Part shown: piece by piece, positions 12,661-24,436 of the stretch | How the letters are laid out: each line of letters opens with the position of its first letter | Position numbering within the stretch: position 1 is the first letter of the stretch | From: Patiria pectinifera | Lineage: Eukaryota > Echinodermata > Asteroidea > Valvatida > Asterinidae | Direction of reading: 5' to 3' | Assembly: GCA_029964075.1 (NCBI GenBank) | Contig: CM057130.1 | Location: 1,798,001-1,862,000 of the forward strand | DNA: 64,000 bases | The notes under the pieces: model-generated | What the model was told of the DNA's origin: nothing | The model's input: the letters and a program-made list of their open reading frames with translations, nothing else | The model's database searches: none | Program-made: the position numbers and the translations under genes

Positions 12661-15600
12661 GCAAGTAGTAATTAAATCAGCCAAACTAAGTACTTCCTCT
12701 TTTCTTTCACCTTTTAAAAAAACATGCCAGTGTTTCCCACACAATACAGGCAGGGTGATTCAAAAAAAAAAGGAAACCCAAAATCCATTTCTGACAATTA
12801 TAGCAAAAGCAAATGTTGTATTTTCCCTTTAAAATTCTGTCCACGGATCACAATAAAGTAAGTGTACTTTCAGCAAAACGAAAACAATTCACGTACATCC
12901 TTATGTGAATTGTGTTCGTTTGCTGAAGGAGCACTTACCTTGTTTGTGATCTGTGGACAGAACTTAAAAACGGTGGTTGTGTTTAAAATCTCGTAACTTG
13001 AAAAGTACATTAGTTATTTGAATGATTCATGTACTAAAAGAAAGCTTATGAATTGGGCCTTCATTTTGTCGATTTTAAAAGTGCTACATGCAGAACTTCA
13101 TTACAAAATGGTCCTGCCATTTGGGTTTCCTTTTTTCTTTTACTCACCCTCTACAGCCATCATATGACCTGCTGACAAAGTACATGCAAATTTCCAAATT
13201 GGGAAAGACATATGACATTGATGCTGCCATCAGTCACATTATGTTTGTATTTAGGATTATTCAGAATCTATCATAGATGATCTTTGATGTTTGTTACTGC
13301 AAGAAATTTATGTATGAGTCACGTAAGAGTCAACATTTGGTTGTACACGAAAAGTTTCACTTACGATGAATCATTTACCATTGAAAACTGCATTTTATCA
13401 CTCAGCGAAAATGCAGTACGGCAATCCGGAGGTAACAGGTTCAAACCCCACTCCAGTCAAATTTCTTTGTTCAACTTTAAAATTATTATTTTAAAGTGCA
13501 GTTATGTTTGTTTCTGAAGCTCCTTTGTCGTTTCTTCCGCAGATGTCTTGAAGTTGGATAGGATTACCCCGGGTCATGTCCGGCGAGACACCGACACGAG
13601 GCAGCCTGTCATGCCCACTGCAGAGGGGGACAGGGATAGCCGGGACCTTGAGGTGGATGGAGTAGAAGACGCTGGGGATGATATGAGTGGTAAATCCAAC
13701 AAACAATTTCTGTATGAATATGGTGGATCCCATATGCACAAGTTAACAATTGTTGTTTGCTGTGATGTGGGATGTGACGTTTTTAACACCCGAGGGGCGC
13801 ATAGCATCCGAGGCGAAGCTGAGGGTGCATAGCACTCTGAGAGGGTTAAAAACGGCATATCCCTTATCACAGCAGTCAACAATAGTTTTGTCCTTTTGTG
13901 CCAATAAGCCAAAAAGATAAGAGTTGAAACTTACTGTTTGAAAAATAAATTAAATCACTGGGATGTAACCTTTGATAACTGAAGGCTTTGATGTCCTGCC
14001 GGACATGAGACTGAGCGGTTGACGTTGCACGTTCCACACGCGCGCGCGCAATGAACGCAGTGTGCGATATCACTGATCTCCACTGATTGGTCTGTTGTTT
14101 TTCCTAGTTATTTTCTGATATTTGTGCATCAAACGTTTTCGAAAGAAATATTTTCTGCTAGCAACTCCATGAAATAAGACCAAGTCAGGCTTATTATTTA
14201 ACGTGGAAAATATCGTCAGAATCTTCTCAGAGATATCTTTTTCCCCCCCTTTTTTTAACTGGCAGTTGGAGGAGGAGACGAAGATGCCACACTGCAGCGG
14301 CCGTCCAAGCGAGAGCGGGAGGAATTCTACAAACGAATCGCTGACCGGCTTGCCCAGATCGGAGACCGGTTTGTGACAGAGTACCAGGAGGGTGTTGTTG
14401 AGCCCGATGAGTCTTCCGGCCCTGACGTGAGACTCAGGGCGAAGGAGCTAGCTGCAACAGCTGCTCCCATGGAGACCAGTGCGGCCACAGCTGCAGGTGG
14501 TGCAGGTGAGAGGGGTGCAGACTGTAGACCTTTATTTCCGCTCAAGTCTTGTTGCTTGGACTTTTTTTTACAAGGAAAAAACATTTCATTCTCTAACATT
14601 CATCATCATATCTGGGGCCAATTTCACGGCATCTGGGGCCAATTTCACGGCGCTGCTAAGCACAAAACTTTGCTTTGCACAAAAAAGTCTGGCTTATAAA
14701 AGCAGGTTACCAGCCAACATTGCACGTGATGTATTTTGCTGGTGATTAGTATTCAACTGTTTTTTGCTTAGCATGAAAATCACATGAAGTTTTGGTTGAT
14801 AACCTGCTTTTATAAGCCAGACTTTATTTGAGCTAAGCAAATTTTTGTGCTGAGCAGTGTCGTGAAATTATCCCCTGGTACTGAGCATTAAATTCTTTTT
14901 TAGGTGCTTACCTTACATATCCCACTTGTTAAAAGCCACATCAGATGAACTGCAATTACCCTAAAAATTACACACCAATTTAATGATAGAAATCTTGCTC
15001 TGAGTGAAGATAGGATTGATATCAAATGCACTGTAAAAATTATCCCATTTAAAAGAAAACTAACATTGAAGGTGGTTCCAGAATCAAATCAAATTTCAAG
15101 CTAAGGATCAAGTTACATGGAGGTCCCAACATTAGTCTATGTTTAGCTTCAGAATTGTTACTAGTTTTGTTGCTGTTGTGGCGTCGGACTTGGGGCAGTG
15201 TAATTTCTCACTGTGAAATTGTGGGGTGGCGTAATTTCTCACCGTGAAATTGTGGTTGTAAAGAAAGTCTTTTGTGGGATGATTCTTGTTACACAGTTGT
15301 CCAGTGGTTATGATACTTTTTTTTTTATCTGAGTATGGCTTTTTTCTTTTTCAGAATCGGACGAAAGATTGTTTGAAACCATTGGTGGAAGGATACGAGA
15401 CCATGTGGATGGTTACCGAGCTGTAAGTGTAATGAAATGAGATTTGAGGCCCATGTTTTGGATTGCATTTTAGGAAAAGTGTGTGGCTTCAGTTTCCTCT
15501 GAATGGTCAAGGCATAGATTCACTGGCCAAACGTGGATGTCAACAGTTCTTGTTTGGCAGAACCATTTTTTTTTTGATTATCAGTCACTTTTCCGCAAAC

Positions 15601-18600
15601 TTTTCCAAAGTGAAATCAACCAATCACAGCAAGGCTTTGTAACTACTTAGGCTACTGTGTTAAATTTATGAAAGATTTGGAATGCTGTCCTCTTTCATCA
15701 AAAATACCACAAAAAAAAGCAAAAAAACAATCTTCTTGTATAACCAAACACTTTAACCACAAACAGATAAAAAAAAATGCACAAACGCGGCTGAATCATT
15801 CTGAAATAAAATTCTAAACTATCTGCATCGTGGAAAGATATTTCATGTACCTATGAGCTCCGTGCACAAGTACCCAATCAACGACCAGAAAAGGAGAGTT
15901 GGGGGAGACCTAGACTGTTTCCCGATCCATCCACTGCGTATTTCGAATGTATCTCAAGTTATTGGAGGCGGGGATTAGTCTCGGAGACCATCTCAAGTTG
16001 AATTTGAACGTATTCGCGCGCGGACGACGCCTGACGGTGTCAAATAGCTTTTGCACATTCAGGAAGTCGCGCGTACTTCGCACGCGAACCAATTAAGTAC
16101 GCGCACGCTGTGTGTCCCGTCCACGGAGCTCTCAAAAGAGGTACAAATGCGCCCTCTATTGTTGTCGCACGGAGCCCATAATGCAGACATGTGCATGTAA
16201 ACTTCTGCTTTGTCACATGATACTAACATTTTGGTCAACTGTCCAACTACTCCGCTGGCTTTGTTTTTGATTAATTTAAAAACAGATTGAAGATCTGACA
16301 AGGGCACAAGCATTATCAAACTTTTTGTCTGCTGTGGTGTAGTCCATGGCGTTTTATGTCCATGGTGTGCATATGGCACCTGAGGCGAAATCTATTGGCA
16401 CCTTAATGCCATGATATAACAAGTAAAATATAGGTTTTCCCGTCAAATTTCCTGGAATGTTCATTCACTTCTGAAAATCGGTCATTCATTTTCGTCTGAA
16501 TATGAATGTACGTCTTTAATAACATTTCAGTTCAACAAAAGTTCAATCGTTTTCACTGTCCGTGCATTCGGTTTTGAGAAACAGATGGCCAGTTGCGTTA
16601 CCTGTGCATTCATTTACGCAAGCATACCTTTTCGCGCAGAGTTCTGGAATACAATTCCGTATTTCATCTCATTTGATGTGATAAGAATGGATTGATTTAA
16701 ATTTCAGTTGGGTAAAAAGTATACATAAGTGGCATTTTTAACTTTCAGTTTTCATCTGGACAAAAGTTTGGATACTTTTTGTTGTCCTGTTTTGGTGGGA
16801 TTTAGTGTGATTTGATTTAGTTTTGTTTTGTGTGATAATAATTTGAGTTTTCTTTGATTTGACTGATTTGTTTATGTTAAAATCCCTCCCCAGAGTGAGC
16901 TGATTGTATTTGAGCTCCTCAGGTTAAGTGGTAATCTGATCGAATTGCCACTTTCACCCGACATTGATATCTCAAGGGTATGTTCAGTCCGATTCTGTTG
17001 CAATTATAACCAAATAGTTGCTTGATCCATCTAGCTGCCAGCTTTTGCACTTTGACACCCACTAACACGAGGTTGTACATGTCATTTTTCATCTGCGTTT
17101 CATCTGCACCGTCTTCGTCTTCGTGCAGTGATATTTTAGCACCGGGGTGACCAAGTTTTTTTCTTCTCTTCCTATTGGTGCACTGTGTGGATTGGGTTTG
17201 TCAATGCTTACTGATCCTCTGGATTTTCACCAGATTCTAAAAAAAGTCTTAAAGGGAAGATACAACATTTGCAAACATCAAAAAACGAAATGATCAAATT
17301 ATCACGAAATATCTCACTGGATTGTTAGGGAATGACAGCCTAAAGCATCCTTAAAAGTTGCGGCTCCTGGTGTGCTGACATTTTCAAGAAAAAATGTATT
17401 TTTCCAACGCTGGTCAGCCGACCAGCGTTGGAGGAAACTGGCTTTTTTCATATTTCTCTTCTAATTTTTCATATATAGTTCGTCTACGTTTTCTTTGCAA
17501 TTGATTACACACCTGTGAAGACTACAAGCCTGCTAGACTGATTCTCATGATCTTACAATTCCCCAAAGTCTAAATATTGCTCCGGTTCATCTTAAGTGGC
17601 GTCAGGGAACCAGACTACGACTACAAGAATATGATTGGTTTTCTTGGTTTTTCCAGCATCTACGAACCCAAAATGTGAAACAAGTCAGTGTAACAATATT
17701 TGCTATAACATACTAATCCTCCAAATCCATTTATTTCTGAAAATTGCAGAAAAGCAAATGTTGTACATTCCCTTTAAGCTAACCTTTCAGGCCTAGACTG
17801 AAATTGTCTTCATTTTCCTTCTGTCAAGGAATTCTTCTCTCATTAACATATATTTAAGAAAAGAATTGGAAAGCATTCAGAGAGCGCAAACCTCAGTCAA
17901 GGCTGAACAATTCCCCGCCATGTTGTCAGTACACCCAAACAAAATACTCGCATATCCACTGGACTTTCATATTTTATTGCACATTTCTCGCTCCCATAAT
18001 ATCAAATAGGCGAGTCCATTGACCTGTTAATTTCAATACATGAGCTATGCGCTCAAAGACAGCATGCTGCATTACCACACACATCTCTACACAAAGCATA
18101 TTCGCACAAAATGGTGTAGAATCCTTTACAAAAATCCTGCATCCAGACCCAGATCCGGATCACTTCCAAAATCTAATCGATTTGTACTTGTACCAAGGAC
18201 CACCCCTAAAAATAAATCCGTCAAAATACGTCCATAACTTTTTGAGTTATCCTGTTAACAGACAAAGCAACAAACAAGCAAACATATAAACAAACCAACG
18301 CTGATGAAAACATAACCTCCTTGGCAAGAGGTAATAACACACTAAGACTTGAACTGCAACATGTAAAATGTACACATCTACCACTGTGTTCCTTTGGAGT
18401 GAAAGGTGGAGTTTGTTCAGATCTTCCAGCACCTTTAAATTGTATAATGTACCCATTCTACTGTGTGGACTTATTTGGTAATCTCGCTTGACCATTTTTT
18501 ATTTTCCCTTTGGGTAAACTCTCTTAAGATAGAGTCCATCATTTGTAATTTGTGCATTTTGTTCGTTTGAAGCAACCCAAGCATGCCAAGTGCTCCAAAT

Positions 18601-21476
18601 CTAAAGAAGGGTGCTGAGCAACTAACCTGATGAAGTGTTAGCTCAGTGAATGCAGTATATTCCGAGAAAACAATATTCTAGGATCTCCATTCAAATCAGA
18701 AGTTTTGAATTGCGCCCAAATTCAGCGGCCGGGACACGTTCTCTTCAACCAATTGCAGCTACGCGAGGTTGCGCACTGAACCGATGAATCATAGCAACCA
18801 TTATAGTGGGTCATGTCAACGCTTGCACTTGCGTCGCCTAATTAAACTGCTAACAGAAATTTACAAGAATGTATCTTCAGATGCATCTTTGGAGTTGGCC
18901 TTCTTTCGTTGATTTTTCAAAATAACAGTTGGCCAGAAAAAAAAAATTTTTACAGGGAGTTTAATCCCATTACTAGCAAGTATGTTTTTCAACAATAGTT
19001 ACATCAGTTACTTTTGGATAGCTGCAAATGATGAACTGTAGCTTTAACTTTATCTGCCTCTCTTCTGTTTTCCAAGAAATAGCGCAAGACATTTTTTGTT
19101 TCCAGAAATGAAGAATTGGTCAGTTAGTTTTGTATTGTTTGACTAAGTGGTCAAGGATTTATTCACATTCCATACTACCATCTTTGACTGGAACACACAT
19201 GTACTTCGTCAATTGCTTTCTTAGTAAACATGTGCATACACGTTGTCATGCATCATGACCCCCCTTTAAGCATCTGATAATTAATGTACTAGCAGCATTT
19301 GTATCATTAAGCTTTGTAGCTCATAGTTTCTACATTATTAAAAAAAATTGCTGTTGAAGACCCGCATTTCAGTATTGATCTGTGAAAAAGAATTTACTCT
19401 CTGCTTAAAAAATATATTATGCACATTTCCCTCTTACATTGAAGTCTTACTCATGCAGATGATTCAATTTAACTTAAAAACGTAACATCAAAGCATTTCA
19501 TTGTCATGAGTTACAACTTCAATTTCATTGTAATGAGTTTACAACTTGGATGAAAACTAATTCTTTGTCATGACCTACAAACTTGTTATATCATGTCAAA
19601 GGGTTTATGCGTATGTGTTAACCAGTTGCTCATGCAAATTAGTCTGCTACGGTTGATCATTCGCTAGCCCATGAAGCGAGCAACATTGCATTATAATATA
19701 TTATATAAAGAATTATAGTCTATTAATTGCCAACTGTAACTGCCCCCTTTTTGATGTTGGTCAAAGTTTATGATAACCAGAAAACAACGTACCATTCGTT
19801 GTGTCCATGCAACAAGGTAGTATCTCCTAAAACGGCGTGTGACGTCATGAACGTGAATTGCGAGTTTTCAGTGTCAAAAGGTTGTATCTCGCTTAAAATA
19901 ACCCGGATGTACACACAAAGTCAATGGACGTCGCGATACGCGAGATACGACCTTGTTGCAGGGAGCGTATTCGCACGAGATACGACTTTGTTGCAGAATC
20001 GAGTTCAGACCTTGTTGCACTAACGCGACGATTTAATAAAGTGGCCTTGATAAGCTGCCAACAGTTATTCCTATGTGCGTTTCATCTTTACTAACTCTCT
20101 CATTCCTCACTTCTCTCTATTTCTTGGTTTTGCCCACTTTTTCGCATACACTATCTTTTTTTATATCGGTTGCTCTGCAAACCCTCCCCTGCCCTCATAA
20201 TTCCATGCTAAATTTCCTTGTTGATTTTTCTATTCCAAATGCTTCCCATTTCTCATCCTAATGCCACTTGTTTTCGTTCACAATCCCTGTCCATACCTGT
20301 TATCCCACGCTTCAAATCCATGTTTTGCTTTCCTGAAATCCCCACGATTATGTTCCTATGATTTTGAATACCCATCGCCCCACTTAATCCCCCACACCCC
20401 GGCCACACAGCGCCACAACCAACACCTCCACCCCTTCTCGCCACAGTCGATCCTGTCGGTGGTGCGAGACCACACCTACGCGGTCTTCCGAGACACCATG
20501 CAGGGACTGATTGGCCAGGACACCGGGTTCGAGCAGCTGGCCCTGGTCTTCAAGTTCACCAAGCTGGCCATGAAGATTGCCCAGCACTACGGCTCCAGGG
20601 CCAGTGACATCAAACAGAACAGTTTGCGGTACATCGGGGATCGATTCGCTGCCTGGCTGGACAGCCAAGGAGGATGGGTAGGAATACAATTTCGTTTGGC
20701 TTTCTCTTGCCCTGTATTGTCCGACAATTAATAGTGATTGGTTGCAGTGCCCGCTGCTCTATGAACCAGGCAGCTGACCCTGGCAAGCTTGTAGGCCGAG
20801 TGGTAAGACTTCTGCACTAGTGGGCCGAAGGTTGTGGGTTCGAGTACCACCTAAGTAGGCGTGTGATTTGCTTCTCGCAAGCCTTCGGACAACACCGACT
20901 ATTACAATGTTTATCAAATTACATCAAAGGGCACAGGCCAATAGTGAATGTACATCTCCCTGACGTAAAACTCCATCCTACATTTAATAGTGTTCCCATA
21001 TTGTGAGGGATTTTACTTAAGAAACCCCTGCAGTCCAGATAAACTTGATGGAAACATTGCGTCTGTTACCTGAGCACAGGCCTCTAGTCCAGTCCTTCAT
21101 AGGTCCTCACAAGTTCATCACAAGTTATACCATTCCCAAGTCACAAGCTGTTCAATTGATCTGTGACATTCATTTTGCATGGTTCATCTTCTGTTACTTG
21201 TTTCTGGAAGTGTAAATTTACTTGCGATGAATTTGACTACTACACATGTAGATTTTGATGGACAGAAGACACTTGAAGATTTTGATGGACGGAAGATCAG
21301 TTGAAAGCTAGTAGTTTTGGATGGATTTGATTGCTAATGATTCCAAAAGTGAATCTTTGTTTGTAAGTCTAGTCCCCTTTTCCTCCTTTGACATCCTGCA
21401 GGGAGCTGTGGTGGATTCCAGTGACGAAGAAGAGGAGGAGGAACAGTCTCATCACGGCGAGTCTGAAATTGATTGA
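11193..21476 (+). CDS. Bcl-2 family protein with BH3 and BH2, Bcl-G (BCL2L14)-like; 7 coding exons, about 770 aa
   Basis: Proposed exons: 11193-12660, 13543-13689, 14266-14505, 15355-15422, 16894-16977, 20447-20677 and 21402-21476. They total 2313 bases with phases agreeing at every junction. Residues 1-535 are polar, rich in Ser, Lys, Arg and Glu, and probably disordered. A BH3-type helix lies near 563-577 (RIADRLAQIGDRF, with the LxxxGD core). Exon 6 gives a Bcl-2 fold stretch in which the BH1 signature NWGR is replaced by GFEQ (followed by LALVFKFTKLAMKI). BH2 is WLDSQGGW at 739-746. The tail is acidic, with no membrane anchor. BH3 plus BH2 with weak BH1 and no anchor is the arrangement of vertebrate Bcl-G, though this protein is much longer. 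It probably regulates apoptosis in the cytosol. Bcl-2 membership is fairly sure; orthology to BCL2L14 is inference. Confidence 0.78.
12661..12666 (+). other. GC-type 5' splice site (GC-AG intron)
   Basis: Joining exon 1 at AATG|GCAAGT to the exon beginning at 13543 gives an uninterrupted frame (codon G+AT = Asp). The nearest GT donor (12665) puts the next exon in a frame with an early stop, and the weaker GT at 12607 lacks a donor consensus. GCAAGT matches the usual strong consensus of GC-AG introns. Confidence 0.65.
12775..12962. mobile_element. TTAAAGGGAA-family fragment abutting a 128 bp foldback element
   Basis: 12775-12832 is the right end of the element family seen at 17249 (AGCAAATGTTGTATTTTCCC). 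It is followed directly by a foldback with arms TTCTGTCCACGGATCACAA (12835-12853) and TTGTGATCTGTGGACAGAA (12944-12962). The sequence from 12963 to about 13150 is shared with 4543-4720. All within intron 1. Confidence 0.65.
13410..13490 (+). repeat. tRNA-derived SINE fragment
   Basis: The stretch reads like the second half of a tRNA-type promoter: a box B-like ACAGGTTCAAACCCC followed by CACTCCAGTCAAATTTC. Box A is not convincing. It lies in intron 1, just before exon 2. Confidence 0.4.
13743..13884. mobile_element. Foldback MITE in intron 2 of the Bcl-2 family gene
   Basis: The left arm, about 43 bases from AACAATTGTTGTTTGCTGTG to GTTTTTAAC, pairs with a right arm ending CACAGCAGTCAACAATAGTT. 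Mismatches are few. No coding capacity. Confidence 0.65.
14266..14505 (+). CDS. Bcl-2 family gene, exon 3 (BH3 exon)
   Basis: This exon is preceded by a T/C-rich tract and CAG, and closes at G|GTGAGA. It encodes the BH3-type helix RIADRLAQIGDRF with the hallmark Leu, four residues later Gly-Asp, and hydrophobic positions on either side, comparable to the Bak BH3 (LAIIGD). Downstream is an Ala/Thr-rich linker. It is phase 1 at both ends, so skipping it would keep frame and remove BH3; whether that happens is not known. Confidence 0.75.
14604..14880. mobile_element. Foldback MITE in intron 3 (GGGGCCAATTTCACGGC family)
   Basis: The left arm contains two direct copies of TCTGGGGCCAATTTCACGGC followed by GCTGCTAAGCACAAAA. 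The right arm is TTTGTGCTGAGCAGTGTCGT then GAAATTATCCCC. An inner inverted repeat (GTCTGGCTTATAAAAGCAGG and its complement near 14800) also folds back. Noncoding. Confidence 0.7.
17249..17777. mobile_element. TTAA-flanked inverted-repeat element, copy in intron 5
   Basis: Left end TTAAAGGGAAGATACAACAT, right end ATGTTGTACATTCCCTTTAA. The interior contains a palindrome AACGCTGGTCAGCCGACCAG near 17407. A related copy is at 38687-39199. TTAA at both ends would suit piggyBac-type mobilisation, which is inference. Confidence 0.7.
18527..19048. mobile_element. Inverted-repeat element (GTCCATCATTTG family), copy in intron 5
   Basis: The ends are TAGAGTCCATCATTTG and CAAATGATGAACTGTAGCTT. The interior has recurrent phrases (CCGAGAAAACAATATTCTAG, GGGACACGTTCTC) found again at about 36390-36840 and, in the opposite direction, at 60764-61313, with a fragment near 4250-4430. 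Noncoding. Confidence 0.7.
19808..19960. repeat. Inverted repeat with TGCAACAAGGT arms
   Basis: TGCAACAAGGTAGTATCTC at 19808-19826 is matched by GAGATACGACCTTGTTGCA at 19942-19960. Further GAGATACGAC(T)TTGTTGCA copies follow to 20020. Likely a degraded foldback element within intron 5. Confidence 0.55.
20411..20677 (+). CDS. Bcl-2 family gene, exon 6 (Bcl-2 fold and BH2), with two possible acceptors
   Basis: This exon encodes VVRDHTYAVFRDTMQGLIGQ, then the degenerate BH1 helix and the start of BH2, ending at TGG|GTAGGA. Two acceptors are in frame: 20410 (CACACAG) and 20446 (GCCACAG, with the better C/T tract). The choice adds or omits 12 residues rich in His and Pro. I take 20447 as the start. 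The base composition turns GC-rich compared with the flanking introns. Confidence 0.75.
20720..20940 (+). repeat. tRNA-derived SINE (plus orientation) in intron 6
   Basis: Box A-like GGCCGAGTGG (about 20793-20802) and box B-like GGTTCGAGTACC (20837-20848) are spaced as in a tRNA promoter. Related to the better-preserved copy at 34979-35110. Confidence 0.6.
21402..21476 (+). CDS. Bcl-2 family gene, last coding exon
   Basis: It begins after CCTGCAG and encodes GAVVDSSDEEEEEEQ and a short tail to TGA. It completes BH2 (GGW|GAV) and gives an acidic, hydrophilic C-terminus, with no transmembrane anchor. A donor-like AAC|GTAAGA lies 15 bases after the stop, so the 3' UTR may be spliced. A candidate AATAAA is at 22242. 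Confidence 0.75.
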   Translation, partial: GAVVDSSDEEEEEEQSHHGESEID

Positions 21477-21852
21477 TGCTGAAGACAACAACGTAAGATA
21501 TTTTCTTCATGTTTTTGCATTAAAATAATTTGTTTTAACAAGGAAACGTTTTAAATTTTCGAGTTTTTTTTTCATACATGACGTCATGTCCAGAAATTCA
21601 ATTTTGGTTTTAGCAATTTTTCTTTTGGCAGCTGCTTAAAAGTAGTTTTATGGAAAGGCAATGTCTAAGCAGCATATGCCTACATATACATCCAAACATG
21701 ATGCACAGAAGTCATGATATGCTGTACTTGTACATGTACATAACTTTACAGTACAGATTTTTATCAAAAAAATGGAAATTTGTTTGTGACATGAATGGGT
21801 TGCCATTGTAATCATTCGACATTGCCGTGATCAGGTGATCTCAATTATTTTG

Positions 21853-22013
21853 CAGGCATGCAAATTTTCCTCGGAGCAGTTGATTTGCTCTTTTTTTTCA
21901 CTTCACGCCTACATTGTAAATGCCATGAAAACTTGAACAACACTGTATATATATAGTCTTGTAAAGCTTGGGATTTTCTCTTATTTTTTGGTTATTTTCC
22001 AGTTGCATGCCTG
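21853..22013. mobile_element. MITE, TACAGGCATGCAACT family, copy 3
   Basis: It starts CAGGCATGCAAATTTTCC and ends CCAGTTGCATGCCTG. The interior resembles 303-446 but is more diverged. Confidence 0.65.
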
Positions 22014-22806
22014 ACTTTCTCCTCGCATATCAAGGCATTACTAAAATACTGAATTTTCTATGCATGAAATGAGACATGTCAGCAAGTTCTTTTGCATATA
22101 CTTCACTAAAGTTCTTTGGCTCAGAACTAAAATATCCATCAAGTTTCAGACGTCATATGATTTTTTTTCCTGCAAATTGCCATGCTTGCACACATGTTAA
22201 TCTGAACTTTTAAAGTTTGAAAAAGAAGCTTTGGGCTTCGTAATAAACTGTTTGGCAACAAAGTTTTTTCATCACAAAAGTTTATTTATTATGAATATTC
22301 GAGACAAACATTGGATTTTTAGCATTTTGTTTTTAAAGATTTTGAATTACATATACTTTTTTGTTCACTAGATGTGAGTGGCATATCTCATTAATGTGTT
22401 AAATTCTAAATCCAGTATTCATAGTTAAACCTAATATTTGTACACATGTGTAAGTAAGATGGCTTATTAACTTGTACATATTCTGTAAGAAATCTTAAAT
22501 TTTAACGAATCTTATAGAGAATGTCTAAAAACTTTATCAATTTCTTAAGTGTCGTTTTATCATCTGTTAGCAATCCAATATTCATCTGCAATTGAACTTA
22601 GTTTATGGATTTTTTGTTTTGTACTTAGATGAATATTTATCAGGCGATTTTTGAGGAATGGAATTATTGCCAGTTCTTCAATTTAGCAATTCCAATGTTA
22701 TTTCAATATTTTTTTTCAACTTTGTGCATTCCCAGTGAAACTGAATTCAGGCAATTCTAGTTTCATGGATATTTGTGCAAGAGACCATACTACATGTACT
22801 TGTAAA

Positions 22807-22958
22807 TATGGAGTACCGAAGTTTGACGTCATTTAGAACCAGAAAGTGTAGTGTAAACGAATGCAGTACGCGCGCGTGTTGGTTCACGGGCTGAATCACG
22901 CGCTAATGTCTTTTACACACATTTTGTGCGCGTGACGTATTCACTTCGGTACTCCATA
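22807..22958. mobile_element. 150 bp MITE with TATGGAGTACCGAAGT termini
   Basis: TATGGAGTACCGAAGT at 22807-22822 is perfectly inverted at 22943-22958. The interior is CpG-rich (CGCGCG). Noncoding. Confidence 0.75.
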
Positions 22959-22996
22959 CTTGTACATATATATACTTGTAAATGTACATGTACAAG

Positions 22997-23045
22997 TGCA
23001 TGAACATGTTGTGCATGAACATGTTGTGCATGAACATGTTGTACA
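22997..23045. repeat. 15 bp tandem repeat of TGCATGAACATGTTG
   Basis: About three exact units carry GAACATGTTG at 23002, 23017 and 23032. Each decamer is one mismatch from the p53-family half-site RRRCWWGYYY. Confidence 0.8.
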
Positions 23046-24023
23046 TGTAGGTTTACATGTACATACATGTTTGTACCATGGCTTCATCTCTGGCCACATC
23101 TTTGTCGCTTGCCCAAGATTCCTAAGAATCATGCTGTGTTCAAACTCTGTCTCTCTGAAGTTGAAAGTCGACTACAGGATCAAAATCATGATGTTGGAGC
23201 CTGAATCCAAAGTCGGAGATGAAGCCGGGATTTTGTAAACCTCCAAAATACGTGTATACAAAACATTTGTTTGTTGGGTCACGGTCCAGCAGGCAGGGTG
23301 CTTTATTAAATGCACACATATGCAGGCCAAGGGTATCAGGATGCATACATTGTACATGTACAGTGTATGTACGCATTTTATTTTGGTTATACATGTATAA
23401 TCAAATTATCTGAAAAATTGGCGACTATGAAACCCTAGAATGTAGCATTTCTGGCTCCCAGTTAAAGTATACGTGTAGTATCAAGGTTGTTTTGAATTCT
23501 TTCCCCCGATGCAATTCAGGTTCACAAATGCACCAATAGTGCCAATATTGTCCTTTTATCAAGTACATATCCAACGTCAATTTCTTTTACTTTAAAGAAT
23601 ATTTTACACTTTTTTAAAAGACACTGTTTGGTTTTATCCAATAAGAAATTCGTGTGTTTTCGATTTGTAGACCATCTTTGTTAAACAAAGTGTGTAAATT
23701 TATGTGCCTTTTGAGAAAAAAATAATTTCCATTTGTTCATTGTAATTTCAGTCACATCCTATACATGTTGCTCACTTCTTTAACGCTAGCAATTTTCCCC
23801 TGCCATGCTCCAAGATTTCCAAATTCCCGTTGAAAAATTCCAAGGAAAGTGTTACAGTTTCTGTACTATTGGGCAAAAGTAACTGTTTTGGCAAAAGCGA
23901 CTGTAATGAATACATGCATATTCAACTGTTGATCATTTTAACGAAGACTGCAACTATACATCATGATATACCGGTACATGTATACGGTGCGTACATATCC
24001 ATATACCTGTATGTACATGTACC

Positions 24024-24436
24024 CAGGCCCATAGCCAGCCTGGTGGAAGGGGGTAGGGGTCGTTTCTACAATAAAGTGGACCTTTACATCCAATTACTAT
24101 CACTGCGTCGCCTTGCTCAGCTTGCAGACAGATCATGTGGAGACTAGACATGCTAGACCAGGCTGCTAGCCACACAGAATACCGATACAGCTCAGACCAG
24201 AATACCGATACCAGGACGTGCGATGTGACGACTAATACATAGGCTATAATGTAGTGCACGATGGAGCTTCTTCTTCTAAATATTTCCTGTTGAACTATCA
24301 ACGTGTAACCATAACGCAACCAAAGCGCACACATACATATTTTGAGTAAAACTAAAAAGTGGACCTGCTGCTGATTTGGGAATGGGGGAGGGGGTTGGGG
24401 GGGGGGGGGGTTTGACCTTCCCTGGCTATGGGCCTG
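24024..24436. mobile_element. hAT-like MITE with CAGGCCCATAGCCAG termini
   Basis: Left end CAGGCCCATAGCCAGCC, right end CCTGGCTATGGGCCTG, inverted. The interior has G runs near 24380-24412. Target duplication is unclear because both flanks are TGTACATG-rich. Confidence 0.7.

Noticed and set aside
15355-15422. Second BH3 motif (LFETIGGRIRD) in exon 4 of the Bcl-2 family gene
   Set aside because: It has the Leu and Gly spacing but GG in place of GD, and the exon 3 motif is a much better match.
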